Assembly: GCA_027943335.1 (NCBI GenBank)
Contig: BSBK01006394.1
Location: 620,001 to 684,000, forward strand
Direction: 5' to 3'
Length of the DNA stretch: 64,000 nt
Source: Chamaecyparis obtusa
Taxonomy: Eukaryota; Streptophyta; Pinopsida; Cupressales; Cupressaceae
A program made the position numbers and the translations under genes. This document shows, one piece after another, positions 1-12,744 of the stretch (positions are counted from its first letter, which is position 1; every line of letters starts with the position of its first letter). The notes beneath the pieces are model-generated. The model was not told the DNA's origin. It did not search any database and saw only the letters and a program-made list of their open reading frames with translations.

Positions 1-508
1 ACAAACTAAAAAGGAAGATGTGATTCAACTACCTTCTACATCTGAGAAAGTTGAAATGAGACCCCTAGATAGACAAGTTGAGGAGATCTCATCAAGCTCT
101 AAATATTTAGAAGAGGAAGAACCTCCAACTTAGCTTGTCCAAAGATATAAAAGGAAAAGACAACCACCTGAAAGGTATACTCTTCATGATTGTAGATGTA
201 TTTTTCTTTGAACACTAGTATGGATGAACCTAGATCTATAGAAGAGGCATTAGGTTTGAATGATGCAAAATCCTAAAATATTGCCATGGATGAAGAAATG
301 ACAGCTTCAAGAAAAAAAATGATATATGGGATCTTGTACCATTGTCTTAAGGACACAAACTTGTTGGTTGTAAATGGGTACTCAAGGAAAATATTGGTTC
401 ACATGGAAGCATTGAAAAGTATATAGAAATTTTGGTTACAAAAGGATTCTCACAGGTTGAGGGTGTTAATTATGGTGAGATATTCTCTCCTATTGTGAAA
501 ATGACATC
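1..508 (+). pseudogene. Ty1/copia pol, 5' part (end of integrase region to early reverse transcriptase), decayed
   Basis: Plus-strand translation in shifting frames gives copia landmarks: the WDLVPL block, a KW-VLKEN stretch, then KGFSQVEGVNYGEIFSP leading to VKMTS, which is the start of the copia reverse transcriptase. Several stops and frame changes show it is a pseudogene. The reading breaks off at the hAT target site and resumes exactly at 13551 (IIFLLSIAIA...MDVK), so both parts belong to one element. The element begins left of the window; its gag and most of its integrase are not visible here. Confidence 0.85.
501..508. repeat. Left 8-bp target-site duplication of the hAT element
   Basis: ATGACATC here is repeated exactly at 13543-13550. 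Eight bases is the hallmark length for hAT insertions. Removing the insert and one copy restores continuous copia reading (VKMTS-IIFLL), which confirms the borders. Confidence 0.93.
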
Positions 509-810
509 CAGCGTAATTTTTAGTGGTGAATATTTGCCTTTTGGAAAATTCTGGGAATAACGTTTCATGAAATTGGTGAATTGCGCAAGTATAGGCTGGC
601 AAATATTCGCCTAATCTTGACACGGTAACTGCTAAATATTAATTGGAATCGCCAATTAGATTTTTCATTTGACGTTGTTGACCATCATATTCACCTATAA
701 TTAATGTGACATGGTTCTTTTAATGGTCTCTTATTCACTAGTGATATTAATTATGAATTGCATATAAAATTTGAAATAGCCAAATGGTTTATATTGTTAT
801 CTTAACCATG

Positions 811-938
811 ACCTATTTCACCACCCGTTAATTAATTGTTTTATTGGTCCACGACATATTTCACCACCCCGCTAATTAATTGTTTTATTGGTCCACAACG
901 TATTTTGCCAACTCGTTAATTAATTATTTTATTGACCA
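811..938. repeat. Left subterminal tandem repeat of the hAT, ~44 bp x 3
   Basis: Three diverged units share TATTTCACCACCCG-TTAATTAATTGTTTTATTGGTCC. Such arrays close to hAT ends are typical transposase-binding regions; that role is inferred. The rest of 509-1309 is AT-rich and holds no gene that I can see. Confidence 0.7.
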
Positions 939-1309
939 CCACGTATATTTATTTTTTCACCAAAAATAGCATTGATCAGGTTGGCACTTGGCACATTTTC
1001 GCCAAAAGCCCAGGAATTTGAAAATAAATAAAAATTGGAAATTTGGAATTTGGAATCATGGATTGATATAAATTCAAATAAAGTTTAGAAAACTTAAAAG
1101 TAGTCTTATCGTCCGTTGTTACAAATTTTTGGAGTCGGAGCCTGGAGGGCCAGATTTACAAATAACAATCTTGCAATAGTAAATAAAGGATTCAGCATTT
1201 TAGAGAGTCAGAAATCAGAGGAAGTAGGACAAAGGTAAACAATTATTTGTTCACATTTCACATTATTGCTATTAATTTTAATTCCTAGAGGCTAGAATCC
1301 TAGTGACTA

Positions 1310-3975
1310 TTGAGAGGTCATTGGGTAAAGATGTCGGACAAGGGTGACTATCCTGAGATTGAGTATCCTCAGGCTACTACTACTGAAGGGATTCAGATAT
1401 CAGGGGAGGTTGAGACTCAGACTTCTCACCGTGCTCAAGGCAGTGAAGAGATTGGAAAGCTAGACAAGGGTAAGACTCCTCGGGGCAGTGAAGGGCCTGG
1501 GAGGCCATCAAAATGCCCAAAACTTAAAGATACTACCATAAAGGCTTTCTTTGGAGTTGGTAATGTTTCTGCTCCATCAACATCTGCAATTGCGAGTGTA
1601 AAATCCATTCACAGTAGCTCACCAGTACCAGTACCACAAGTTGGGGTTGTCATTGAGTTAAATGAAAATCAAAATACATCAAATGAGGATAGCAATGGTG
1701 GCACGAGAGAAGATGTTATAAGGGATACGCAGAACCAGTTGGAAGAAAATGCTAGCAATGAAGATAATAATAATGTTGGTAGGAAGAAAAGAAAAAGGGA
1801 AGTAAAAATGGGGCGGGAGTGGGGAATGGAAAGAAATTTTAAGGTTTATTGGGTAGCAAAGTACTGGTTCATTGAACTAGTCCTAAGCAATGATGAACAA
1901 CCAATAGAATGCAAGTGTAAGATTTGTACCTGGAAACTTAAAAGAGAGAAGTTGCAGCTAAAGCTTGACACTATAGAAAAGCATATTGGTAATGTTTATG
2001 AAAAATAGACCATAGACAGACAAGAAATATCAGTAGTGAGATGGAAATCAAAGGAAGAATGTCTTCTTGTTAAGTATGCCATAGAATATGAAGAGCATAA
2101 CAAGAGAATGGTAGTAATTGCTAGTAGTGAAAATCTAATCAAGGCTGGGTTTAAACATGCAGCCAATTAAGTAAACCTGGCAAAGACTGTTTAGATGAGT
2201 GTTGCTTTTCATATTATGTCCAGAGGGCATCCTATGAGAGACTTCTCAGAATATGGTAATTTATTATCTTTTTTAAAAGTTCCTCACTATCCCATGTCAC
2301 ATTGGTCAACAAATGTTGGATGGAAAATGGTAAACTATCTTTTCGAGGTGGAAAACAAAAATTTACAAGAGAAAGTAAAACAGTACAAATTCACTTCATT
2401 ATCCATAGATGAAGTTACTGTAGTAGATAACACTGCTTGGGTTTGTATGCATGTGTATACAGTAAAAGAACATGTCCGCCAAGCTCATCTACTCTGCGTT
2501 CATAAAATGAGGGGCAATTCAACAGTAGAAAACTTATATTTTGAAGTGAAGAATGCTTTGAATGAAGTTGCTGGTATGGATGATTTGACAATTGGAAAGA
2601 AGTTAGTGTGTGTTGGAGCTGATGGAGCTACAGTAATGCAAGGCCAAAGGAATGGTCTCTGTGCAAGATTACAAACTAGTATTGCACCTTACATGCTTGG
2701 CATACATTGCATGCCCCATCAAATGAATTTAGCATATAAAATTGTAAGTGATTTTCCTACAGTGTCAAAAGTTGAAGATCTAGTTCACGACATATACTCT
2801 TACTTCTGTAGAAGTCCTAAATGTTTTGCAGAATTTAAGATTTTCTCAGAGGGAGTAACACTAGGAAACAAGCTTCTCAAGGATGTTGAGACCAGATGGA
2901 TCTCTTTGCATGGACCAGTAGAAAGAGTTCTAATAGAATATCAATCCTTGATCGGAGTAATATATGAGCAATGCCTCACAGTAGACAAAGCTCCTGATTT
3001 GTTACATAAGTTAAGTGATATAGAGACTCTATTAACTTTAGCCAATCTTCTCCCCATGCTAGATTTAATGAACAAGCTTGTTAAGAAAGCCCAAGATGGG
3101 ACTATGTATATCCATGAGTACTCAGATTTACATAGAATGACATGCCTTGCCCTAGATAATTTATACTCAGATATGATAACACTTCAAAGCCCAAATTTTT
3201 TCAGGTGGCAAATAATTACAGATTTGAATCATGCTGAGAATTTTTTACAATTCAATGCAAAAAATGATTTATGTGTGTTTGTGAAAGGATATGAAATACC
3301 AATGCACCAATCTAAGATGGCCAAGCAAGGCAGACTACTTCTAGTTAAAAGGGCTGATTTTGACATGTTTGTCAAATCTGTTAGTGAGAATTTGAAGTCA
3401 ATTTCCTACCAATTTCAAGTGAGATTCATGAAAGATTCCCTAGAGAAGAAATTCTTGAGGCCATGGGCTATGTGTTTCCTCATTTTTGGAAAAACATCAG
3501 AGATAGACAACTTGATGCTCATATGTTTCATAAAAAAATTGATGAATTGATCAGAGAGTTTTCAAAACATGTAGATTGCAATGGACAACCAATTGATGGA
3601 ATTATAGATTCAGCTAATCTTTAAAAAAAATGTAGACAATTTGCATCATGTATGAAATTGCAATTAAAAAACTTGGAGAATCCATTTCAACCTGGTGCAA
3701 TAACCAGGCTTTGGAAAAGGATAGAGCAGAGTGAAGTACTATGTGATTCAATATCAGAATATTTCAAACTTGCTGATTTATGTCAAACAATGATATTGGG
3801 GTTGGTGGAAGATGAAAGAGTTTTCAGTGCATTGGGGTTTTTGAAATCAAAGATCAGAAACAAACTAGATAGAAATTTGGAAACTTTCTTGAGATTGTTT
3901 GTAACTCAGTACAATGTTACAGACTTTCCTTATGATAGGGCATTGGCAATTTGGAATTCCCTGCATGAAAGATGA
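1310..3975 (+). pseudogene. hAT transposase, broken by stops and one frameshift
   Basis: The N-terminal part (1310-2008) is Ser/Thr/Glu-rich, then carries a short zinc-finger-like CKCKICTW...DTIEKHIG block resembling the TTF/BED-type finger of ZNF862-like hAT proteins. Codons continue in the same frame through stops at about 2006, 2167 and 2192 into 2195-3550, the RNase H-like core: SIDEV (first acid), VGADGATVM (second acid region), HCMPHQMNLAYK and TRWISL. A frameshift near 3440 moves the reading one frame over, and 3652-3975 ends with the hAT dimerisation block DERVFSALGFLKSKIRNKL. The predicted start is TTG, so the true start, perhaps in an upstream exon, is unknown. It would cut and paste the element in the nucleus, but this copy cannot make an intact protein. 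Confidence 0.88.
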
Positions 3976-6421
3976 GGGCTTTTGAACACTAGTTCAAAAC
4001 ATGGTGGTTCAAAGACAAACGATGGATCTTGGTCCCAGACTCAAAATGAAGATGAAGAATTTTTTGATTTTGAATACCCAACTCAAAATTAAGAAGAACC
4101 TCTTGCTAGTAGTAGTAGTCAATTTCAAGAGCTAGATTCCATGTGGGATATAGAGGAGGGCGAGGCCGACTGCTCACTAACACTGAGTGAAGAGTGAAGT
4201 GATTTAGAATTAGCATTTGGTTAATAGGTATTTATAATTTTATACACTATATACTTATTACTGTACTTGTTGGATAAATTGATAATGGAATTGGACTTAA
4301 TTTTGAATATTTATTAATTTATTGACAATTTATTAATTGACTCATATTTAGCTACAAGCCTACGAGTACAAGTAATAAGTATTGTTCATGATTTTTGTAA
4401 TTTGAATTTTGATTTTTGTAATTTGTAATTTGAAATTTTGAATTCATGATTTTTGTAATGTAGATTGTAGAATGTCCCTCTTTGTCCACAATAGCAAGGA
4501 TATATATGATTTTTGTAATTGTAGAATGTTCAAGAAATTTGTAATTTGATATAACCTTGTGAAGTCCTGCACAAAACCTTTCGTAACCTCTCAGTTGTTT
4601 AATCTTGTAACTGATTAACCTTTTCAAAGTTACACCTTTTTGCCAGATGCTTCATCGCAGCTTCATAACCACCAACACTAATGGCCAACAAACCCTCGTG
4701 AATCTCCATAAACCAACTATTCCTGACAAAGTGTTTCAAAGTTACGCATGCCGTTAGTCAGGATTCCTTCAGAAGTTTGGAACCCATTAGCATCCTAACC
4801 ACTTAACCGTGGAGAAGTTACAAAACAACCCAACGTTACTTTGGAACATTGCCAGTGGTCTATTAGTAATGCGCACATGCTTAAAGGTTCTTTTAAGTGA
4901 CTTGAAATTTTGAAAAAGTAACGATGAAATAGAGCCAAGCTGAGCCTTTCTAGGGTTTAATGGATTTTTAGAGCATATCTCAACCTAGCACTTAGGGTTT
5001 TAACATTTTGATCAAAATTTAGGGCCTAAGCCTTCGGGAGGAAAATTGCAAGAAATTCTAAAAACAATTGTGAAAATTGAAAATACTACCAACATGGTCA
5101 ATTTTGTAAGGAAACTCAGGTGTAGAAATAGCTTCCTACGCTAATCTCTATAGGAGAGTATTGTGCAAATTCTTATAAATCCTTACAATTTCAGATTCGT
5201 TAACTACTTTAACAAATATATTGCAACCACATACCATGCATATAGAAAAATAGAGAATGACATAATGATATACCCTGGGGAAACCTTTCGGTAAAAACCC
5301 CAGCACTCCAAAACCTGCACAATGTATTGATCAAAACTATTACAGCTTACAATACACTTGCAATGCAAGTTCTTTCAGAAGATTTTCCAAAACTTTGAAG
5401 ACAAATCACGGCAGCATAAAAATGTTCCAACCATACACTCACATCACTTCTCTTCACAACCCTAAAAAAGCTTATATCATGCTCTTCACTTTTTAGGGCT
5501 ACTCCCAAAGATAACCATATTAGGGTTTTACCATTCTCCGAGAAAATAGGAACCCCAAAAAAAATTTCGGGGCAATGCCCCAAACCCCACGATTGGGGAA
5601 GAGTGTACAGTACTCAAATTTATCAATTGTCACATGTCTTCACCTATCATTGAATCTTCCTGACATAGCTCTTACATGTCATAGGAATCTGTCATAACTG
5701 TTTTAGCCATGATCTCCTTACACACAATTCAAGATGCTAACACATCAACATTATTTGCAAGAAATACATTTTACAAAACAAATAATAAGAATAGGAATTA
5801 TCCAAGGTTGAGACACCTTATTCCTAACAAATTTATCATTTTTCAATTACCTAATTTCCTAATACTAAGCATTTACTTAATTAGAATTGAGATTCTTGAC
5901 TTGAGCCAATGAGCTCTTTACAAAATTACATAGGCACAATGACAGAAAAATTGAAAATTACAAAATATCCATGTATTATACTATTAAATTTAACTTCAAA
6001 ATTTCAAATTCAAGAATCAATGATCATAGTACCAGTAACAAGTTACTAGACTCAGAGGTGAGAGGATGGAGACTTGAAGTCTCAGACTTCTATGATTTAT
6101 CAAAAAATTACAAAATATCCTTGTATATTTGTATTAACTAAAACTTACTTCAAATTTATACATCAATGTCAATGATCAATGATCAGAAAATAAAAACTAA
6201 CATTGGCATTTGGTAAATTAAACAAATTTAGAAACAGTTATTAACTTATTAGAGTGACAGCTGGCAGCCTGGATTCTTTAGAATCAGTCTTGATTTGCAC
6301 CAAAGGTGTATCCACAACAGGTGAACCGCAAACATAAGATACCCTATTCAAATTAACTGACCTCCCTCTATTGGCTCTTCATCTAATACCAGAATTGTCT
6401 CAACTACTTCCATCATCCATG
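3976..6421. other. hAT internal spacer without recognised genes
   Basis: The short Asp/Glu-rich continuation after the transposase (about 3990-4195) may be its tail. The remainder is AT-rich. It includes short internal repeats such as the TTTTTGTAATTTG units at 4390-4530 and a sentence-like fragment (TGTCCCTCTTTGTCCACAATAGCA) that recurs at 6723 inside the minus-strand reading frame. I see no supported gene. Confidence 0.5.
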
Positions 6422-9400
6422 TCAATATGGCAAGACCAAGGCTTGAATCTCTGCAATGTTTTCCCACACCACAATGTCCCTCTTTGATGGCCAAGTTACC
6501 TCTCTAACTGTCCCCAAGTCTTCAAGGCATTTCTTCCACTTGGCATCTATTATGGCTCGAGATTCAGCAGTAAACTTAATCATGTCAATCTCCTACTTGT
6601 ACAATTCATCCACAACTTCATAAAAAGTTGAAATGTCAACATCACCAACAAAATAAGAAGCCACCTTGCTACATTCCATAATTTGGTTGAAAGAATCAGC
6701 CCACTCCTGGCATTCCTTCAACTGTCCCTCTTTGTCCACAATAGCAGGGATATATCCTTCAGACTCTTCAGCAAAAACCTTAAGCTTTGCCTGAACGTTT
6801 TGTAACTTGCTAGTGAAAAATGCATACAAATCCTTTACTAATAACACCATTTCCTTAACATCAATTATTTTATCAGGTAACTCCATTTTTTCCCCCATTA
6901 GTAAAACTAACCTATCAAAGAATTGTAAGTATGGGCCCCAAGTATTAAATAATGGGGTTAGTACAGACAAGGCATTAGAACATTTATATTTTGTCCCCTG
7001 CAAAGAAATGAAAGTACTATGAAGGATTTGAGACTTCCCTTTTAAAATATTTACTCTGTGCAATAGCACCTTCTTCAAAGTCTCCTTTTCAGCAATTCCA
7101 GTATCAGCAGGCTCAGGCTTATCAACATCCATTATTATCTTTTCTATTGCAAGTTCTGGAGCTAAGCCCCCCTCATGCTCAGTTTGGACCCCTGCATCAC
7201 AGACCTCTGTAAATGCCCTGGAATGATTTTTTAGAGTATTTATTTCATCTTTTAGCTCCTTCACAGTCTTATCCAGCAAATAATTCTTCTTCAATTCCTC
7301 TTCAAACTTTTTTCTAGATGCCACATAATCTCTAAATGTTCTGGCTAGCTTGTTCTCCAAGTCCTCAACCATTGCTTTATTCATGGACGATGCATGATGT
7401 AGGAGATTTGCTATCTCTGATCTTGTAGTGTCATGCAACCTCCATATTAATCGGCTACCCTATGCGGTGTCTTGGATGTCAACCAATCTGGGCTTACTAG
7501 ATTCTGGGGCCACACACCATACTGCTAGTGTCTTAGTGTCCATATTGAATCCAGAACCCCTCATGATTCCATCAGGGCCAAAAGCTTCATAAGCTATAGC
7601 TTTATCTTGCCTCTTCATTTGGTTAATTAGGAATGAGAACTCCAAGTCCCATCTAGGGATTAGCAAAATGCCACTTCTCTTTACAAGATCTCTTGCCTCC
7701 TCCACACTTAATGTTTCATTGTTGGGATCATAGGCCTGTAATTTTTCAATCATTTGAACAGTTTTTTCCTATGATTCCCCTAGTTTCAAAGATAGTGTTA
7801 ATTCATTCTGCTTAACTCTAAAGAGAAATCTTTTAAACTCAACAAACTTGATGAATTCATCATCATCTATAAACTCTTTAGCTTGGATGACCCTGTCATC
7901 CAATCTAGCTACAGCCAATTCTAACTCATCTACAGCCTTTTCTCCCTCATCTACCATTGATGTCAAAAAAATTTGTCTTAAGTCAGAAAAGTAATGGCTA
8001 TTACCTGGCAGGATTTTTAGTTCCTTTTGCCTTTCCTTTTGTGGTACATTCATCAACTTTTGTTTCTTTGATGGCCCCTACTCAGATGTGGATGGCTCAG
8101 CTTGTTTTGTTTCTCCCATAAACGCCACATCAGGTTCAACTTCTTCAGGGTTTATTCTGTCCTCCGCCTTCTCCTCAGGGATGTCTGGCAATTTAGACAT
8201 AATATCTTCATAATTATCTAAACACATTTCAATTTTCTTAATGTATTTGAGATCAAGAAAGAAACTAGGGAAGGTAGGGTCTGCCTTTTTCAATTGTTCC
8301 TCTACCCTTACAATATTTTCTCATTTACAGGTTCTCTCTTCACAGGTAACTTTTTTATAAAAATTTCTAATAACATCCTCCTCTGCCATAGGTTGATTTA
8401 GAGCCAAATTGTGATTCCCCATTTCTCTCAATGCTCCTCTAATGAAGTCTTCAGGGTCATACATCCTTGCTTTACCAAAGGGAAATTTGAATTATCTGAG
8501 AAATTCATGGATTTGGTCCATAGCATCTTTACCTATAGAGAAATCCTCTATTTGGAACCTCCTTGGCAGAAAGGTTCCCTTATGTCTTTTAGGGCCTAAG
8601 TGCTCTCTATCCATCATGATAAGCTGCCACAAGAATTCTACTATTGCCAATATTTTTGGGACAAACTTTGGGAGTATGTGTGGAGGTTGAGGGAAAACAT
8701 ACACTCTTATAACAATAAAATTCTCAAAAAAAAACATATCACCCCAATTGTGCTTGATGTCATTGTCAATATTAAATGCTATGGGTCTAAGCAATTTTCT
8801 AACTATTAAAGGAAATCTATCCCTCACAATACCTGACATGTTCATTACTGGATCCACAAAATCACTATAAAAAGAAATGGAATTAGAGAAATGGTAAGTT
8901 CTATGCCATAACCTGGTCCACAGCTGAACCGGAACAGTTCCTCCCTCATTCTCAGTCTCATCGATGAACCCTGGGTTGATGTAGCCAATATTGAAATAGA
9001 GGATCAGGTGCATCAGCATGGAGTAGTGATTGAACTTGAAGCTTTTCAAATCAGTCTTTGCATTCATCAACTCAGAGTGCACTACATTGATTATGTGCCC
9101 CACATAATCAAACTCCTTGTTGGTGTATAGATCCTGAACATCTATAGCCATGACAAAAATGTTAGGAGTCACTGTCGAACCTCCATCTAGTCCAATAACT
9201 TTGTGTAGATTGTAGATGGTATTCTGGAAATAGGGAAAGAAAAGCTCAATATCAAATGAATCTGCAACCTTCTTCGGTAACAACCCTACCTCTTTATTTT
9301 CTCTAGGAATATGCCTCCTCATAACCCTTCCATGGTAGTAATTTCTCTATCTATTAAATAGGGCCTCCTCTCCTGCTAGGTCAATCTCCATGCTCATAGG

Positions 9401-9924
9401 TCCCTGAAGGTCAAAAGCTTGAGTAAAAGATGCTCTATCTAACATGCAGAGTATAGACTTGTCATGCTTGTGGAAAGCTTGTGTCACTAGACTGTATGCT
9501 TGAATTAGCACTTTCATGAGGTCTAAATCCAAAAATACCTTAGGTACTATCAACTTTCCCAAGTTCCTATCCCATGGGTTTGAAACAAGAGGGCCTCTAA
9601 TTCTATTGTTATAGAAAAACATGAAGAGCTCATACCCAGTTGTGTTTGGCATTCAGCATCCCTGCAGAACGCATAAGGGTTCCTCCATTCATAAGCATTA
9701 TCTGATTGCAAATTTGAGGATCTAGGCAACAATTTCATCCATTCTTCAGCATATATGTTTGGCCTCTTTGTTCTTGAATGCACAAGGGCACTCTTTTCTG
9801 GTACTACAACAGCATCAGGAGATCCTTGTTCTACCATTCTTTTAAGTACTAAACTCTCTGGTTGCTCTTCAACTCTGGAAATTATGGATGCTCTGAAGTG
9901 TGAACTATATTTAATAACTAACAA
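6422..9924 (-). pseudogene. Unidentified ~1,150-codon protein gene carried by the hAT, decayed
   Basis: From 9652 down to 6422 one minus-strand frame stays open across more than 1,000 codons except for single stops: TAG 9347, TAA 8492, TGA 8321, TAG 8078, TAG 7769, TAG 7460, TAG 6593; it ends at TGA 6422. Translation of the gaps (e.g. 8294-8491) is protein-like, so the pieces are one gene. The N-terminal part lies one frame over (9924-9550, ATG at 9837), joined by a small indel near 9640. I recognise no family. Visible traits: a basic N-terminus (SRTKRPNIYAEEWMKLLPR), a globular aromatic-rich middle (about 9340-8500), an acidic linker near 8150-8080, and a Lys/Glu-rich probable coiled coil near 7400-7200. 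It converges with the transposase, like mudrA/mudrB of MuDR. It could be a second element gene or a captured host gene. Confidence 0.7.
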
Positions 9925-10479
9925 GTAACAAGCAACTCACAAGTACAACCAAGCTACCAGCCACCAAGCCACCTACAGCTACTATAGTAAAAATTAAAAT
10001 CTCAATCTCTCATCAGCATAATCACCCATGGATGAAATTAGTAATTACCTTTTTCAAAAAAGTGTCACTGTCAACTATCACTTCCACTCTTCTAGCATAG
10101 ATTTGGCGGTGATCCAAGAGCAAATAATTAGCATGTTGCCGAAGTGATGCTAACGGTACATCTAAGTTTCTAACCCTAGGTCCCTAATACCCTATCTCAA
10201 TTGTGCTAAATTGCTACCTGCAAATAAGGGGCCTTGGCCCTTGGCCATTTGAATTTGAAATCCAAAAACTTTGAGACTTGCGAAGTCACGCAACACCTTT
10301 TTGAAACTTCGGGACTGTTAAACTGACTAGAAAAATTAACCTTGAGATGTTACGACACAGCCTGGCATGCCACATGAATGATGACACTTGTACTTCCCAC
10401 TTTCCACATGGCATGCAACTTACTCTCCATCAGACCATCTCTCACTTTTCAACCCCTTACGAAGTTATGCATGAATTTA

Positions 10480-10930
10480 GTTGGGACTTCAGAACCCTAA
10501 CCATCATAAATAAATTAACCATTGAGAAGTTACGAAACAGCTAGGCGTAACTTTGGAACCCCTAACCATCATAATAAATTAACCATTGAGAAGTTCTGAA
10601 ACAACCATGCATTACTTCAAAACCCCTAACCATCATAATAAATTAACCATTGAGAAGTTACGAAATAGCCAGGCATAACTTCGGAACCCCTAACCATCAT
10701 AATAAATTAACCATTGAGAAGTTATGAAACAGCCAAGCATAACTTCGGAACCGAGCACCATCATAATAAATTAAAGTTTTAAACGTTGAGAAGCTACGAA
10801 ATAGGTAGGCATAACTTTGGAACAGATCACCATCATATTAAATTAAACGTTGAGAAGTTACGAAACAGCCTGGCGTAACTTCGGAACCAATAACCATCAT
10901 AATAAATTAACCGTTGAGAAGTTATGAAAC
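10480..10930. repeat. Tandem repeat, ~60-70 bp units, about seven copies
   Basis: Units share TTGAGAAGTTACGAAACAGCC, then GGCATAACTTCGGAACC, then CATCATAATAAATTAACC. Copies begin near 10504, 10569, 10632, 10695, 10780, 10845 and 10910 and differ by a few bases. Related single units occur near 4740-4820, so the motif GAAGTTACGAAACAGCC marks both sides of the element. No coding signal is seen here. Confidence 0.8.
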
Positions 10931-10934
10931 AGCC

Positions 10935-11300
10935 TTTGATGGCGTGTGTGACTTCGGCGGTTATGCTGGTAGGTTGTAGTTGAAGGCCATGAAGATACGC
11001 AAAGGACAAGTTGACAGTGTACGTGACTTTGAAAGTTATGATCATAGGTAAGATATGGGGGTTCCGAGGACACATTGGCAGTCTGTGTAACTTAGCCGTG
11101 AAGTTGGAGTGACATTTGTGGTGACTAGTAACAGTGTGCATAGTTTTGGTAGGCTAAAAGGAGGGTCGATGTTGACAGTTATGATGATACGTAATGGTCA
11201 GGTTGACAATGTGCGTGACTTCAGCATTTATGCTGGCAGGTTGCAGTTGAAGGCCATGAAGATATGCAAAGGACAGCTTGGAGTGGGTTCCAATTTATTT
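10935..11300. repeat. Arm A of a large inverted repeat in the hAT
   Basis: The segment with GGTTATGCTGGTAGG, GGCCATGAAGATACGCAAAGG and GGCTAAAAGGAGGGTCGATG reappears in reverse complement at 12745-13205. Arm A itself contains two related sub-blocks (about 10940-11040 and 11210-11290). The intervening ~1.4 kb would be the loop of a hairpin transcript. Confidence 0.8.
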
Positions 11301-11773
11301 AGTACTCTGATTTAGCATTCTGATTTACTAATTACAATTTACATATTTTTCAATTTATAAATAATAAAACTATTGTTACTGTATTAGAATTTAGTGTATT
11401 GACTATTGAAATTTAAAGTATTAGCAAATAACGGCAACGCATATTACTTAAAACTAAAAATAGTAACACAGTAACACTATTTGAAAAAGAGTCTTCTGAC
11501 TTCTCATTGTTTCATTTGTATACACTATACAGTATTACAAATTTATAGACTACAGTATTACTATTTAATTCAAAAACTGGTATACAATATATTATATACA
11601 TAATATTGGACCCTGGTAACTTAAACTGATTCACTGATTCACAATTTCACTGAACGGCTGTGGACCAACCATTTTCAAAACCAAAATGAAAACTACAATT
11701 CGATTAGTTTGTATTTACAAATTACAACTTACAAGTAACAAAAAATTTTGTAAGATCCACAAAGAAAAAAAGA

Positions 11774-12073
11774 TTAGTCAATGTGCAGACTAGCAAATAA
11801 TAGGATCATCTGATTCATCTCCTCCTGGAACGCCTCTTGGTCGAAGCCATGATCATCAAAAATAGTGCACATCTCCACCTTGTCATGTTCTACTTCAAGT
11901 TCGAACATGTCACTCAGGTAACCGGCATAACTGGTAGCATGATGATGATCCCTTGCTACAGACATTAGATGACTGAGGACATCATGTTGAATCTCCTCCT
12001 CCATATCCAAATTTGGTTGGATAACAGGTTATGGGTTCTCGTTTGATGATCCGTAAACTACTGGAAGACCCAT
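11774..12073 (-). pseudogene. Small acidic reading frame (about 100 codons) in the hAT, one stop
   Basis: An ATG at 12073 lies 1 base after a splice-acceptor-like TTTCACAG and opens MGLPVVYGSSNENP. A TAA follows, then the same frame runs to the stop at 11774 with QHDVLSHLMSVARDHHH and a Glu/Asp-rich, helix-prone tail (EAFQEEMNQMILLFASL). No family is recognised. It could be the last exon of a further minus-strand gene or an upstream exon of the long gene at 9924-6422. Flanking 11300-11770 and 12075-12660 show no other coding signal. Confidence 0.4.
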
Positions 12074-12744
12074 TCTGTGAAAGCGCCCAAAAAATACAAA
12101 TAAAAATAATCACCAACTTGTCATCCAAATTTAGAAATTTAGAAAGCTCCTATGCTTTGCAATTCCACTATCGAGGAGTATATAAATAAAATAATCACCA
12201 ACTCGCCAGCCACAATAAATTTTGAAGGAATGTTTCACGTCAGGTGGCTTGCCTGGGAAAAGGAAATTAATGAATATCGGTAAAGAAAAATTGCAGACAT
12301 TGTAATGTCCTATGTAACTTGGCTCTGAAGTCAATAAGAAGAATAATAAATGTTGATGAATCACCACTCATATCTCGTAAAATTATCCTTTTTAATGTCT
12401 AATCAAAATCCTAGCTTGGATTTATGTACCACTCAAGTTACGCAAACTACCGGTGTTGCCTTGGAACCACCATATCCTAGCTACGATTTTAAATTTTGAA
12501 CTGACAACTTGGCAGCTGCATTAAACTTTTGCATAATGTGACTTGGCTCTAAAAAGAAAGATAATGAATGTTTACGATTCATAGCTAAGATTTTGTACAA
12601 ATTAACCTTTTTTTACATCTAATCAAAATCTTTTCGTCGTTAAGTCTAATTAATTATACTTCAGTGATCAATGTCACTGCAACTTCGCGGCTAAGTTACG
12701 CAGACTGCCAACGTGGCCTCAGAACCCCCATATCTTACCTACGA

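Noticed and set aside
8411..8809. Several plus-strand ORFs
   Set aside because: They are antisense shadows of the long minus-strand hAT accessory frame, which is open over a far longer span.
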